Shown here in pieces: positions 23,717 through 35,951 of a stretch of DNA of 64,000 bases (its first letter is position 1; every line of letters begins with the position of its first letter). The notes under the pieces were generated by a model, which was not told where the DNA came from, ran no database searches, and saw only the letters and a list, made by a program, of their open reading frames with translations. Source of the DNA: Cavia porcellus (lineage: Eukaryota; Chordata; Mammalia; Rodentia; Caviidae). Both the position numbers and the translations under genes were made by a program. The DNA lies in the NCBI RefSeq assembly GCF_034190915.1, contig NW_026947484.1:137862982-137926981 (forward strand), written 5' to 3'.

Positions 23717-26587
23717 AAACCATCAAAATGGATCAAGAAACAAGATTCAACAATATGCTATATGCAACAAACACATGCAACTTAAAAATTCATAGAACGA
23801 AAGTCAAAGGATGAAAAACAATACTCTGTGCAGTAGTAACCCTGAGAAAAGCAGAGGTAGTGATTCTGTTTGCAGATAATGTATATTTCAAACCAAGAAT
23901 GATCAAGAGAGATAAAGAAATTTCTACATACTTGTTATGGGAAAACTTCAACAGGAAGAGATAATAATCATAATTATGCACCAAATATGGGAGCACCCAA
24001 TTACATAAGACAAATATTAGTAAATATGAAAAATCAAATGAACAATGACACAATTGTAATGTGGGAATTTAGTATCCTACTGTCACAAAGAGATAGAGCA
24101 ACCAGACAAAAAATCATCAAAGAAATAACATAACTGAACCAAACCTGTGAACAAATGGACTTAGTAGATATTTGCAGAGTGTTTCACCCCAAAAAATCAC
24201 ATTTCACATTCTTCTCAGCTACACATGGGATGTTCTCTAAAATAGATTTTATACTAGCCCACAGAACATGCTTAAGTAAATGCAAAGGAATTGGAATTAT
24301 GCCATTAAAATTTTCATACCATAGTGAAATGAAAGGCAAAAGAAATCACAAAAACTCCATAAACACATGGGAATTAAATAACCTCCTCAACAACCCGTGG
24401 ATCATGGATTAAATCAAAGAAGAAAGTGAACAATATTTACAAGTAAATGAAATTGAAGATACAACATACCAGAACCTGTGAGACACAATGAAAACAGTCC
24501 TAAAAGGGAAATTTATAGCAGTGAATTCTCACATCAGGAAATCAGAATGAGCACACATAAACAGCCTAAAGTTAAACCTCAGGCTTCAGGAAAAGAACAA
24601 GTCAAGTCCAAAGCCCATAAAAGGGAAGACATTATAAAGATCAGAGAAGAAATTACTGCAATGGAGACTAAGAAAACAATACAAAGAATTAATGAATCAA
24701 AGAGCAATTTCTTTGAAAGAATAAATAAAATTGATAAGCCCCTAGCCAATCTTAAGAAAGGAAAAGACTCAAATTTATGCAATGAGGAATGAAAAGAGTG
24801 AGACAGATACTGTGGAAATTCAGAAGATCATCAATACGTATCTTGAAAATCTTTACTCATAGGATGGAAAACAGAAGAAATGAACAGATTCCTAGATATG
24901 TGTGAATTACCAAAGTTGAATAAAAAAGATATAAAAATTCTGAATAACCTAATATCAATGAATAAACTTTAAAATTAAAAATTTGCCAACAAAGGAAAGC
25001 TCAGGTCCCGATGGATCCACTGCTGAATTCTACAAGAAATTTAGAGAAGATTTACTACCATCATTCTCAAGCTCTTCAGTGAAATTGAAATGAAGCAATA
25101 CTTCTTAATATTTCTGGAGGCAAGTATTTCTCTGATATAAAAACTGGAGAAAGACTCAACCAAAAAAGAGAACTACAGTTCAACCTCCCTAATAAACATA
25201 GATACAAAAATCCTCAATAAGATACTGGCAAACAGAATGCAGTGAATCATCAAGAAGATTATACATCATGACCAAGTGACATTCATCCCAAGAATGCAGG
25301 GATGATTCAACAAATACAAATCAATAAATGTAATACACCAGATCAACAAAGTCAAAGACAAAATTCACATGATCATCTCAACAAATGCAAAAAAAAAAAA
25401 GCTTTTGACAAAGTCCAACACTCGTTCATGATAAAAACTACAGAAAATCTGAATGCATAGGCTTTCTCTCAACATGATAAGCCATCTATGACAAACCAAC
25501 AGCAACATTATATTAAATGGACAAAAACTGAAAGCTTTCACTCTAAAATCAGGAACAGCAAATATGTCCACTATGGCCACTCCTATTCAGTATAGTGCTG
25601 AAAATATTAGAGCAATTAGACAAGAGAAAGAAATAAAGATAGGAAAAGAAGAAATTAAATTATCATTATTCACATATGACATAATACTCTATATAGAAGA
25701 CCCCCAAAGCTCACCAAAACACTTGTAGATTTAATAAGCAAATTCAGTGCCATAGCTAGATACGAAGTTAACACTCAAAAATCAAATAGCATGGAACTTC
25801 CGGGAGAACATGGCAGACAAATAACAGCAGCCACGGAGGCTCTCTGAGATTACCAGCTTAGAATCCAGGAGTGGTGCTATGTGAGGAGTCCTACGTGAGG
25901 GGAAATGTACCCTGCTGACCCAGGAACAAAGTAAGCTGAGAGAAACCAACTGGAAATGCAATCCTGATGCTATAACAGGAACAGATAAAATCTCAGTGCG
26001 GGGGCTTGATCCCGCACCATTGGAAGCCGCGATTTGAATTTCCTGCTGCCGATACTGTGTCCCAATCCGCACGGCAGGGAGAGAGACGCGTGAAAGCTCT
26101 GAGAGCTGGAATCAGCAGACCAAACGGCATTGAGAGTGGGACTGCCAGGGAGCTCTGCATTGACCTGTGGTGAGTGAGAGAAATGGGGACCCTTTCATAG
26201 AGTAGGAGGTTCCAACAGAGGACATTCTGGGAACGAGCAGACTAGCCGGAACAGGGCCCTGCAGTGACTTTAGTCGCATATTCCCCTCTCAAGCGGGAGT
26301 GGTGGGGAGTGCTTGGCCTGGTGATGCTGCGGACTAAGATCCTGTAGGCTAGCCCAAATCAGGTCCCTGCATCTGGCAGTGTACCCTAGCAGTGAAACAT
26401 TCAGTAGGTTGACCTGGAGGGGCGGGCCCAGCAGAGGCTGCCCAGCTCTGTGTCTCCCTAGTACACTGAAGTGGGTGGGAACACCTAGCTGGTGGATTCA
26501 AACAAACTGCAACAGACAAAGAGAAAAAACAAAACAAAACAAAAAACTGGGCCTCCTACATATGCTTGTATGGAAGGAACAAAAAGT

Positions 26588-27575
26588 ATGGGAAAAGGGA
26601 GCAACAAGAAAGGGTCCTCAGTCCCCAATCCTGAGAACACTGATCCAGGAAAGGTAAATGCAAAAGAGAATGAAGACAGAAAACATGCAATATCATACAC
26701 AGCACCTATAGACATAAAGCAGTATCTCCAGAGTCTCATAGATGAATTAAAAAATGAAGTATTTAATGAATTAAAGCAAGAAATAAGTAGAATAGTTAGA
26801 GAAACACTAAGCACTGCCCAAGAAAAAACAAATGGTGGAAATGAAGAACTGAAAAAAAGGGGAGAATTGTTTGATGGAGAAAATAGAGAAAACATAGAAT
26901 ACGTGAAGCAGGTTCACAGAGATTACCAGGAAACTAAAAACTCCATTGAAAGCTGGCATAACAGCTTGAAAGAAACTAAGGATAGATTATCAGAACTGGA
27001 GGGCAGATTTGTAAGGTGGGAGCATGAAATGAAAAACTTCTTAAAAACAACAAGAAAACAAACAGCAATAATACAAAGACTAGAAGATGATAAGAGGATC
27101 TATCACTTAAGAATTAAGAACATAAAAGAAGAAGTAGGGTCTCAAACAAATGAACTACAAAAGCTATTCACAGAAATAATCCAGGAGAATTTCCCTAATT
27201 TAGCAAAAGGCAAAGATACTCAGATGTATGATGCATACAGGACCCCAGCCACCTACAACCCAAACAGAGCTACACCCAGGCATATAATAATCAAAATTCC
27301 AGAAATCCAATATAAGAACAGAATATTAAAAGCCATCAGATCACTTACAAGGGAACACCCATCAGAATTACGGCAGACTTCTCAGCACAAACCATCAAAT
27401 CACGAAGAGCGTGGGGGAAATAATTCAAGCTTTGAAAGATAATAATCTCCAGCCAAGATTGATATATTCTGCACAGCTATCCCTGGAAATTGATGGAAAA
27501 ACAAAGTGCTTCCAGGATAAAGAGGAACTAGGGGAATTTGCAACCACCAATTCAACTCTACAGAGATTACTGTAG
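26588..27575 (+). pseudogene. HAL1 ORF1 (L1 ORF1p-like), nearly intact with one frame shift
   Basis: One open frame of 316 codons runs 26492-27442; the start shared with the other copy is the ATG at 26588 (MGKGSNKKG). Features in order from that ATG are a basic N-terminus, a long coiled coil (about residues 45-170), an RRM-like part with QRLEDDKRIYHLRIKN (about 27078-27120), and HIIIKIPEIQYKNRILKAI near 27285. Near 27330 about 11 bases are missing relative to the copy at 17309, which shifts the frame. The C-terminal domain (QALKDNNLQPRLIY) continues in another frame to a stop at 27573-27575. The last-domain disruption should abolish RNA binding. Confidence 0.85.
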
Positions 27576-27721
27576 GATATTCTAAAAATGAAAAATACCA
27601 AGATTCCAGAAACAGTGGCAGAGAGGACACAATGAATGGAGCAGAAAGCAAAATGAAGAGGACAAACTGACAACTAATGACAGAAAAAGAGCTCAACAGA
27701 AATGAGGCAGAGAAGGTTGGA

Positions 27722-29003
27722 TGGTAGGAACAGTCATTTTGGAGAAAACAAGACATCATAATAGGTAGTGCTGATTTAATATCCTCTTGTTTTGAAGTCC
27801 CATCAAGCTTTTGTTCTTCTGTCTTCATCGGTTTTAATGTATTGTATCTTATTGGATTTTATTATATGTGATAATATAAACAAAAACTTTTATAGACAAG
27901 GAGATTATACAGAAACCATTGTTCATTTTCTGTTAGTTGATTCTAAATACCCTGTAATACTGTCATTCTCTTGAATGGTTTTACATTGTCTTGATATGTT
28001 TGATGCTACGGTATACGAAGTTATACCCAAGGATTTTAAGGGAAGACACACTATGGTAACTACTATTATGTCGAGATTATCTTGTGGTGAAACACTATTT
28101 TGCTTAAATGGCTATGTTTTGACCTGCACTGTTTTGTTGTTATGCCCTCTTTTTTATCTCAATCTCCTTTTTATTATCTACTTTTTCATTTTTATCCTTT
28201 TAATTAAGGGAAAAATAAATAAAAAGTAGCAGGATATATTATAGCAACCCACTTTGATTTCCTATTAACTTGATTTGAAACTCTGTATTGCTCTCACCAT
28301 CTTGTTTTGATTGATTTTCCTCTATTCGCTTATGCTAGATAGTACCAAGTTTGAAAGTATAGGCAACAACTATGAAGACAATAAAATTCATTGTGATGCC
28401 CATTCTGGTTGACTATTACCTTCTTTTGAAGTCCTCTAATGTATCCAATGTTTTGGTTTTATTGGTCTTATTCTTTACTGTTTTGTTCAATTTTATTATA
28501 ACATGATATAGGCAATTCTTTTTAAGATAACAGGAGGCATTATGGTAACCATTGTTGATCACCTTGTATTTTGTTTTTACATTATGTACTATGTCTATCC
28601 TTTTGATTTGACTGACTGTCCTGGTATGTCACATTTGGTTTTATTTTCTTCAAAAAAAAAGTAATAAGAACTGTGGGAGTAATAAAACCCAAAATGTGTA
28701 ATTGTCATTGTACAAAAGAAAGGAAAAGAAAGTGCCCTAAAGGATATAACTACATGTATATTTAAGTGTATAAGATAGATAACCATATTACTGAGTTTTG
28801 TTGGATCATTGAACAAAACTGTTTGCAGTCTCACTGTTTGAAAGTCCCCTCTATATGCTTTAATTTTGTAACTTCAACAACTATTTCTATGATGACAATA
28901 TGTAATTAACTAGTGATTTCCTACTGTTTATTTTTTCTGAAATTCTGTATAACTTGTACCCTTTTTCTGTTTTTTTCTTTTTTCTCCTTAAATAAAATTT
29001 AAA
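27722..29003 (+). repeat. HAL1 3' UTR with duplicated block
   Basis: 27760-27930 and 28420-28570 share the order ATT/TTTTGAAGTCC, a TTTTATTG-type stretch and ATAATATA or ATGATATAGGC, then GGTAACCATTGTT- or GAAACCATTGTTC-type sequence. This indicates an ancient tandem duplication with a spacing of about 650 bases. The copy at 16470-19165 has one such block after ORF1. The minus copy at 3713-4721 has one full block and part of another. Confidence 0.6.
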
Positions 29004-30936
29004 AAATTCGATAGCATTCCTGTACACAAACAGCAAAGTCACTGAGAGACAAATTAGGGAAGCGACATCCTTCACAATAACATCCAAAAAATGAAATACC
29101 TAGGAATCAGTTTAATAAAGGAAATAAAGAATCTATATATTGAAAATTATAATACTCTGATAAAGGAGATTAAAAAGAATATCAGAAAATGGAAAGATAT
29201 CTCTTGTTCATGGCTAGGAAGCCATAGTGAAAATGGCAATACTCCCAAAACTGTTATACAGAATAAATGTGATCCCAATCAAAATACCATTAGCATACCT
29301 CTCAGGAAACATTCCTATGGGAAGCATTCCTAAAATTCACCTGGCACAGATGAGACCTAGAAAAAAAAGACAGTTCTGGGCAACAAAGGCAAGGCAGGAG
29401 ACATCACCATCTCTGACTTCAATTGTACTACAAAGCTACTGTGATAAAATAAGCATGATACTGGAAAAAAAGCAGACTTGAGGACCAGTGGAACAGAGTA
29501 GGAGATGCAGACACAACTTCAAAGACTCTCAGACACCTTATTTTTGACAAAAGGACTAAGCATGTTCAATGGAAGAAAGATGCCTCTTTAATAATCTGTG
29601 CTGGAAAAATTGGCTTTCTATATGTTGAAGACTAAAACTAGACCTATATCTATTACCATGTACTAAACTGAAGTAAAATAGATCAAGGATGTAAATATTA
29701 AGACATAAACACTAAATCTACTTGAAGAGAAAGTAGGTAGAAATCTTGAAGACATAGGTAAAGGTAGAGAGTTCAAGAACAAAACCCAGACTACACTGGA
29801 AATACTTGAAAGAATCTACAACTGGGATCTCATTAAAAAGCTTTTGCATTTTAAAAGAAATCACAAATGAAGTGAAAGTACAACCCACAGAGTGGGAAAA
29901 ATTGTCTGAAGGACAATTGGCTAGATAGACTTCTATTTAGGGCATATAAAGAACTGAAAAAAATCAGACCACCCTAACTTCAAAGACCCAATCCAAAAAT
30001 AAGCAAATGAGATGAATACATCCTTCTCAGATGAAGAAATACAAATGGCCAATAATATTAGAAAAAACGTTCAACATCACTGGTCGTTTTAGAAATGCAA
30101 ATTAAAACAACACTGACATTTCATCTCACCTCAGAAAGAATGATTGCCATTAGGAAATCAACCAATAACAAATACTGGCAGGGCTGTGGGAAGAAGGAAC
30201 CTTCTCCACTGTTGGTGGGAGTGTAGACCGATGAAACTATGGAAATCAATGTGGAGACTCCTTATATAACTAAGATTAGAGGTCCCATTTGACCCAGCTA
30301 TTCCATTTCTGAGTATCTTCCCAAAAGAATTAAAAACATCATACCACAGCGATATATGTGCACCCATGTTTAGAGCAGGACAATTTGTAATAGCTAAATC
30401 TTGGAAACAACCCAAAATCCCATCAACCAAGTAATGGATAAAAATGATGTGGTATTTTTATACAATGGAGCACTACTCAGGCATAAAGAAAGATAAACTT
30501 GAGACATTTATAGGTAAACAGAGGTAATTTGAGTGGCAACTCATAAGTGAAATAAGTAAGACCCACATGCATAAACATTGTATTGTCTCCCTTGTGTGAG
30601 AAATTGCAAGAATAAATAAGGTCTAAAATGTGCAATAGATATTGGGAAATGGGAAGAAACTGTTCAAAAGGAAAAAGGATCTAGGATGGGTGAAAGGATA
30701 AATACTCCCAGTAGGGAAAAGTGAAAAAATGCAAGTCAGTCATACTGTTAGTGTCTCTTAGCTCATTAAAAAGGAAGGTTTATGCTAAGATCAATAGGAG
30801 AAATTTTTATGTCAGTATCTTGTACTTTGAGCAACTACTTTAAAGATAACAACATGTACTATACTAACTATTGTTATTCTCCTGTTATTTTGTTATTAAA
30901 TTTTGTTTTATCTTTTTTCCATAAAATAAAAAAAGA
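29004..30936 (+). mobile_element. L1 LINE, 3' portion (end of ORF2 and 3' UTR)
   Basis: It continues the L1 interrupted at 25792. SIAFLYTNSKVTEREIREA-type sequence at 29011-29070 is the C-terminal side of the reverse transcriptase. KYLGISL near 29095 and WKDISCSWLG near 29190 follow. The cysteine-rich and C-terminal part runs to about 30500, with the usual GHPITH/YSGIKK-like end near 30470. The 3' UTR ends in an A-rich tail at 30920-30936. Stops and shifts are frequent. Confidence 0.9.
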
Positions 30937-30939
30937 AGT

Positions 30940-32600
30940 AACCCTGGAAGGAAGGAAAGGTAGACAATTGCTTTTAGTATTGGGAAGCTGATTTCTAGAC
31001 TAAAACTTACATTTAGCCAAATTATTATTATGAGGCTGACATAAAGACATTTGCAGTCAAGCAAGGTCTCTGGAAATGTACTACCTAAAGAGAGAAGGCC
31101 AAATTAAGCATTTGGCTGAATCTAAAAGTTTCCATTTAGTGAGTGAAACTGAATGAGAATCTGAGACACAAAATAAACCAGAAATTTTATTTTTAAAGTT
31201 TATTTATTAATGTAACTTTATAATTAAATTGTTAGAGGTTGATCTTTAAAATCTGGCATCATAGGGCAGGAACAATAATGTGTTAGAATTTCCAGCCCTG
31301 AGGCTACTCCTGTAGTCACTGTATTGTTCACATAAATAGAGTCTTACTTCCCACTGAGGTTGGAGAAGGAATAAGCTGTTTTTTAGGGTCTTTTTTCCTA
31401 CAGGTACACTAATGATGATGTTTTCTTTAGTCAGTACTAAGCAAGTGCTTATTTCTTTTCAAGTTCCTATTTGAAGATTTGATTGCTGATGAAGATGTTA
31501 TTTTGTTGAAGCTGACTCACAAATTAAAGTTTTCAACTATCTGAGTATTTCAGAAAAAATCATATTTTTATTTTCATGTAAATTTTGTATTTCTTTAAGT
31601 TTTGCATCAATAGGTGAGTAAAACAAGTTAATTGGATTAAATTCCATCTTTGCATGAAATTAGTAACACCATCTTCTCTGAAGTACATAAAAGAAGGGTC
31701 TCTTCAAGTATAATTTAAGAAAAAAACTTTCCTCTCAAGCTTTCCATTTGCTTACTTAACCAACAGAATCCAGGAAATGATTTACTTTTTCTGCAATCAA
31801 ACCATGGGTGTTAGGAAATCCCACTAACTTGGTTTACTGTTTGAGAGCTTGTTTCCAGATTCTAGTAGAGGCACGCAGCTATTCCTATACCCTCGACCAA
31901 GGACGGTCCTCCTCATTTGGGGTGGGGGTTGAGGGTTAGTTGTCCTCTTCAGTCAGGTGCTCAGCTTTGCCAGGGATGCACATAGAGCATTAGGGAGAAA
32001 GGGGATACCCACCTAAATAGCCATATCAGTTGGATCAACACTGGCGATCAATGGGCAACTCATGTCACAGCCAGATCACCCTCACATCCTGGTATTACTG
32101 TTTGAAACAAACAATATTAAGACATTTTTTTTTAAGCCATATTTTAATATGTTATGGTGGCTGTTCCATCTTGTTTGGCCATTTCATAAAACTAAATGAC
32201 AAAACAATTTCATGGTCATGGGGTTTCTCTTTGAGTGAGGAAGAATGATGAAAATGACCTGGTATTTTCTTGCTTTGGCTTATAACATAGTGAAAATAGG
32301 CTGTAACAATTACATTTTTAGTACACAACTTAAGGATGTGTAAAAACTGTTTTTCTTCTAATCCATAATAAGCATTGCCTTCGCTATATGTGCACCCTGT
32401 CCACAGTCCAACTACTGTTTATTTGCTCTATAACTGTGTGTATCATTTTTATTTTTTTGTTTTTTGCTATAAATATGCCTATCATTTTTGCCAGTCTCTT
32501 CATGAGCCTGTCTTCACTTGTTCTCCTGCCTGATTTTTTCTAGGCATCCATTGTTAATTCATTGTAGTGACAATCTTTAAAAAACAAAGTCTTCCGCCTT
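30940..32600. other. Unassigned AT-rich sequence
   Basis: I recognise no gene or repeat family. There are short AT-rich tracts and a T-run at 32125-32132. No frame exceeds about 72 codons. Confidence 0.35.
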
Positions 32601-35160
32601 TTTCTATACATTTAAATGACTAATGTACAGGAAGATTACAGAACTAACACATTGAATAACATCAAAATTTGTAATTCCAGTAATGATGAAGTGACTTACT
32701 GCAAGTAAACCTTTTACCAAGAACATATAAGAATGAGACAAAACACACAAATACTTATCTTTGAAAAGAGTTAAACACACACTTAAGAGTTAGTGGCTAA
32801 CTCAGTATCAGAGAGAAGGAAATCAGACAGAAGAAAATATATTGAGATAGACCAGAATTTTGCAGGGCATTTTCCTTGGAGACATTTACCAATTTAGAAG
32901 CCATGCAGACTGAAAACCTAGAAAGCTGAGCAAAGCTTTCATCAATCTAACAAGAGTAAAGAGACAAAAGTCTGAACTAAAAAGAAGCCCTGATGAGCCC
33001 TCTAGACTTTACATTAGGACTTCCAAAAGCTGTACCCTAGAAGTCATGGTTAAACCCTAGCTAGATGCTGTCTATAAGACTGAAGCCTAGCCCAGTGGTC
33101 AAAGAACCTCCCAGCTTCCCACCACACTGGACCAGCTCTGCAGGTCTTGGGCCTGCCTGTGCCACCCCCAGTGACCCTCTCTCAATCTGGGGAACTGGGA
33201 AGCCAGAGGGAACTGGGTGGCTGGCAGTGACTGTGCACGATCCTGAGCCCTGGGAGTTTAAGATCATCGCTCCCAGTGGTCAAGGAACTGTCTAGCTTCC
33301 CATCATACTTGACCAGCTCCAGCTCCATAGGTTTTCAGCCTGCCTGCCAGTTACCTTCTCTCCTCTGGGGAACTGGGCAGCCAGAGGTGAGTGTCTGCAC
33401 ACTATCCCCGAGACCTGGAAGTTTAAGATCATCACTCCCAATGACCAAGGAACTGCCCAGCTTCCCACCACACTTGACCGGCTCCAGCTCCATAGGTTTT
33501 CAGCCTGCCTGTGCCACCCCCAGTGACCCTCTCTCAATCCAGGGAACTGTGGCCAGAGGCCCAGGGGAAGCCTTGGAATAACACTTAAAACTGGGAAATA
33601 TAGGAAAATGATAAAACAAAAGACTTGGAAGTGAAGGCAACATTATTTTTTTCTGGGAAAATAGAACTTCAGCCAGAACCTATGAAAATAACCAGCATTT
33701 AATCCCAGGCAAGGTTGAAAGCAGATCTGAGTATGTAAGAGTCAAGAGAAAAACAGTTTATGATACAATCTCTTGCTTTGTAAGATATTAAGAGGTATCT
33801 GATAATATTTCTAAGATAATTGTGCTTATTATTTTAAAAAAGATAAGAAGGAGAATTTCACAAGAGGATTGAAATCTGTTATCAAATGGAAATTGTAGAA
33901 TGGAATAATTAAAATACCTAAAATTAATGATTTTGTAGATGGCTATGATTGTAGATTATACACAGCAGAAAAAGTTAACATAAAAAATCCATTGTGAAAT
34001 ACAGAAAGAGGAAAAAGATGAGAAAACAGAAAAGAACATGAGACTTAAGCAACACAGTGATGAGGTCTAATATAAATGCAGAGTCTCAGAAATAAAAATC
34101 AAAGATAATAAGGTAGATACAGTCTATTAAGATTTACTAGATAAAAATTTTATAAAATTGAAAAAATTCAGAAAGTACATCCAAAGTTATATGAGACTCA
34201 AATATAACAAATATAACAAATTCAAAGATTCATAATTTGGCACATCAGAAAAAATTATAAAAATCAAAGATAGAAAAGCTTAAAATCAGTCATTGAATAA
34301 AAGACAGCTGTTTTCTCAATGAAAGTATTTCTAAAGTGATAAATAAAAAAGTTGAAAGCTTAGAATGTTCTTTAAAAATGAACATGAAATGAAGATATTT
34401 TCTGGCAGGAAAAAACTAAGAGAAGTTGGTACTAAGTACTAAAATAAATTCTTTAGAAAGAAGAAACAGTTTCCAAGTGGAAGCTTGGAAATAGAGGAAA
34501 ATGAAGACCAATGGACAGGGTCAATATGTGGGTATGTCTACATGAATACTGATACTACAAAGCAGTAATAATTTCCTGTCAAGTTGAAAATACAGTATAC
34601 ACAGGATTAAAATGCATGACAAAAAATCACAGAGAGTTAAAGCCTTAAGGTCCTTGTCTGGGAAGCAGTAGAAGTGCTAACTTATTGTAGATTTTTCTAA
34701 GTCAAGGACAAGTGCTACAGATTCTTAGATAGTACTTTCTTAAAATAAAAATAAATGGAGTTGCAAGAGGAAAATTATTTTTAAAATCTTCATTAACTGA
34801 AGGAGAGAAAAAAAAGAATAAAAAAGCCATATATCAAGTGAGACCAAAAAATAGTAAAGTGATAGACTTAAGTCCACATACCTTAGCAATTACATTAAAT
34901 ATAATAAACTAAATGCCGCAATAAGAAACAAGGGTTGTCAACTGGTATTTATAAAATAAAAACCAAAAACTATCCTCAGCTATATTCTGACCGCCAGATA
35001 TTCAATTGAAATATAATGATCAAAAAAGTTGAAAATAATGGCATAAAATAAGGTAAGCCATGGACATGTTAATCAAAAGAATGCTGGCCTGACTATATTA
35101 ATGTCCAAGGCATTACTTATTATCTACTAGCATAACAAGGCACATCTTTATAGCAGATCT
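32600..35160 (+). mobile_element. Old L1 (L1M-like) region, plus strand
   Basis: 32600-33060 is A-rich and 33600-34800 is strongly A-rich with the feel of decayed ORF1. 34860-35150 keeps the order of the L1 endonuclease in old subfamilies: CACATACCTTAGCAATTACATTA, TAAACTAAATGCC, AGACAAGGGTTGTCAAC-like sequence, and AATCAAAAGAATGCTGGCC then TATATTAATGTCC. Only the last part is reasonably clear; the rest rests on position and composition. A triplicated segment lies inside. Confidence 0.5.
33091..33575 (+). repeat. Three-unit tandem repeat, 165-181 bp units
   Basis: Unit starts are CCCAGTGGTCAAAGAACC at 33091, CCCAGTGGTCAAGGAACTG at 33272 and CCCAATGACCAAGGAACTG at 33437. Each is followed by CAGCTTCCCACCACAC-type sequence, GACCAGCTC, TTTTCAGCCTGCC (or TCTTGGGCC), GTGACCCTCTCTC and GGGGAACTGG. 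Units are clearly homologous with small length changes. A plus-strand frame runs through units 2 and 3 (33276-33581), but the frame is not kept across unit 1, so coding is unlikely. Confidence 0.85.
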
Positions 35161-35219
35161 TTTTTAACCAGTAAGAGTATAAAATCATCGTTATAGTGCA
35201 GTAAATTTAAAAATAACAG

Positions 35220-35450
35220 TCATTTGTTATCATCAAGTATTAGATACAAAATCCTATGTGCTATTCTTTCATATGACTGGCAGGACCATGGATTGCTTAT
35301 CTCAGGATCACCATGAACATACGCAAGAGCACTTGAGTTACACCACTCCAATGGTTGCAGTGCCCAGAAGTGATAGGGACATTTCAGCTCCGTTATAGTC
35401 TTAAAGAACCGCCATTGTAACAAAGTATCATGAGGCATGTGATGACAAAT
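35220..35450 (+). other. Possible ancient interspersed repeat end
   Basis: ATATGACTGGCAGG near 35273, then AGGGACATTTCAGCTCCGTTATAGTC near 35377 and ACCGCCATTGTA near 35408 recall a conserved block of an old mammalian repeat in the same order. I cannot name the family with certainty. Confidence 0.35.
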
Positions 35451-35646
35451 AATAAAATGACAGATATAGTTCTTTAAGTGTATTTGTTAGTGATAGGAGT
35501 TGATAGTAAATCAAATAAGTCTGTAGTGGTTTGTATTATGATATAATCCAAGCTCCACTATTCTTTTTTATATCATTTAGTTTTCTATTAACATGCTGGC
35601 TTAAAAAGGATATAAAGTTCTTATATCCTGTATTTATGTAATTAGC

Positions 35647-35750
35647 CCAGTTTTTTGAGAGAGAAAATGTATGTTGCTCAGGCTGGCCTTCACCTCGCAA
35701 TTTTCCACCTCGGCCTCCTAAGTAGCTAGAATTACAGGTTTGCATTGCAT
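35647..35750 (-). mobile_element. B1-type (7SL-derived) SINE
   Basis: The plus strand reads TTTTTTGAGAGAG, TGTTGCTCAGGCTGGCCTTC, CCTCGGCCTCCTAAGTAGCT and AGAATTACAGG, the antisense of a B1/Alu left-arm sequence. On the minus strand it contains the Pol III A box near its start and B-box-like sequence in the middle. It is a diverged monomer. Confidence 0.85.
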
Positions 35751-35869
35751 AGTCTTTCTTAACTGCATATAAACTGATAATATATTTCCTATGTAGCTCT
35801 TTAATGTTTTAAAAATTATTTCATCTGTAAAATTACTCACTACTTATTATAGTTACTTATTTAAAATTT

Positions 35870-35951
35870 TTATTTTATTTTATTGGGGGGGGTACCAGGA
35901 CCGCCTGCTTGCTAGGCAGGTGGCTTCGCCACTGAGCTAAATCCCTGGCCC
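35870..35951 (-). mobile_element. ID SINE lacking its B-box segment
   Basis: On the minus strand it reads GGGGCCAGGGATTTAGCTCA (A box), then the GTGGCGAAGCCACCTGCCTAG middle, and jumps to GGTCCTGGTACC. The GAGTTCGATCC-containing stretch of other copies is missing. CTTATTTAAAATTTT (35856-35870) and CTTATTTAAAACTTT (35952-35966) are target flanks, and the A tail is the T-rich 35866-35883 part. Confidence 0.85.

Larger units (their letters stand above)
22030..25792 (+). mobile_element. L1 LINE, plus strand, 5' portion (5' UTR?, ORF1, most of ORF2)
   Basis: 22030-22450 is probably 5' UTR or early ORF1. 22560-22796 is ORF1 coiled coil (QMDIQEIKTSESWQ, RLSDFEDRW) and 22960-23330 its later part (KNRILKAVREN near 23110). 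ORF2 seems to start at the ATG at 23609 with a VNGLNSPIKRN endonuclease start. Plus-strand endonuclease follows, with WELNNLLNNPW near 24370, then reverse transcriptase from about 24900 (FIPRMQG near 25290). Many stops and shifts show that it is inactive. It is cut at 25792 by a HAL1 and resumes at 29004. Confidence 0.9.
25793..29003 (+). mobile_element. HAL1-type half-L1, complete, nested in L1 ORF2
   Basis: It starts GGAACTTCCGGGAGAACATG, which resembles an L1 5' end, and runs through a GC-richer 5' UTR (25800-26500). ORF1 follows (26588-27575, frame-shifted), then a long AT-rich 3' UTR to an A-rich end at 28991-29006. There is no endonuclease or reverse transcriptase. AAATCAAATAGCAT (25779-25792) and AAATTCGATAGCAT (29004-29017) are matching flanks, and L1 ORF2 resumes directly after, so the insertion limits are firm. 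HAL1 elements are known ORF1-only derivatives of L1 in mammals, and they rely on L1 ORF2p for mobility. Confidence 0.85.

Noticed and set aside
22560..24792. Separate small genes in the 76-104 codon plus-strand frames
   Set aside because: They are consecutive pieces of one decayed L1 (ORF1 and ORF2).
33091..33575. CRISPR-like or other prokaryotic array
   Set aside because: The setting is mammalian, units are 165-181 bp with no spacer pattern.
33276..33581. Repetitive frame across the triplicated segment
   Set aside because: Frame is not kept between unit 1 and unit 2 (181-base spacing), so the repeat is not a coding array.
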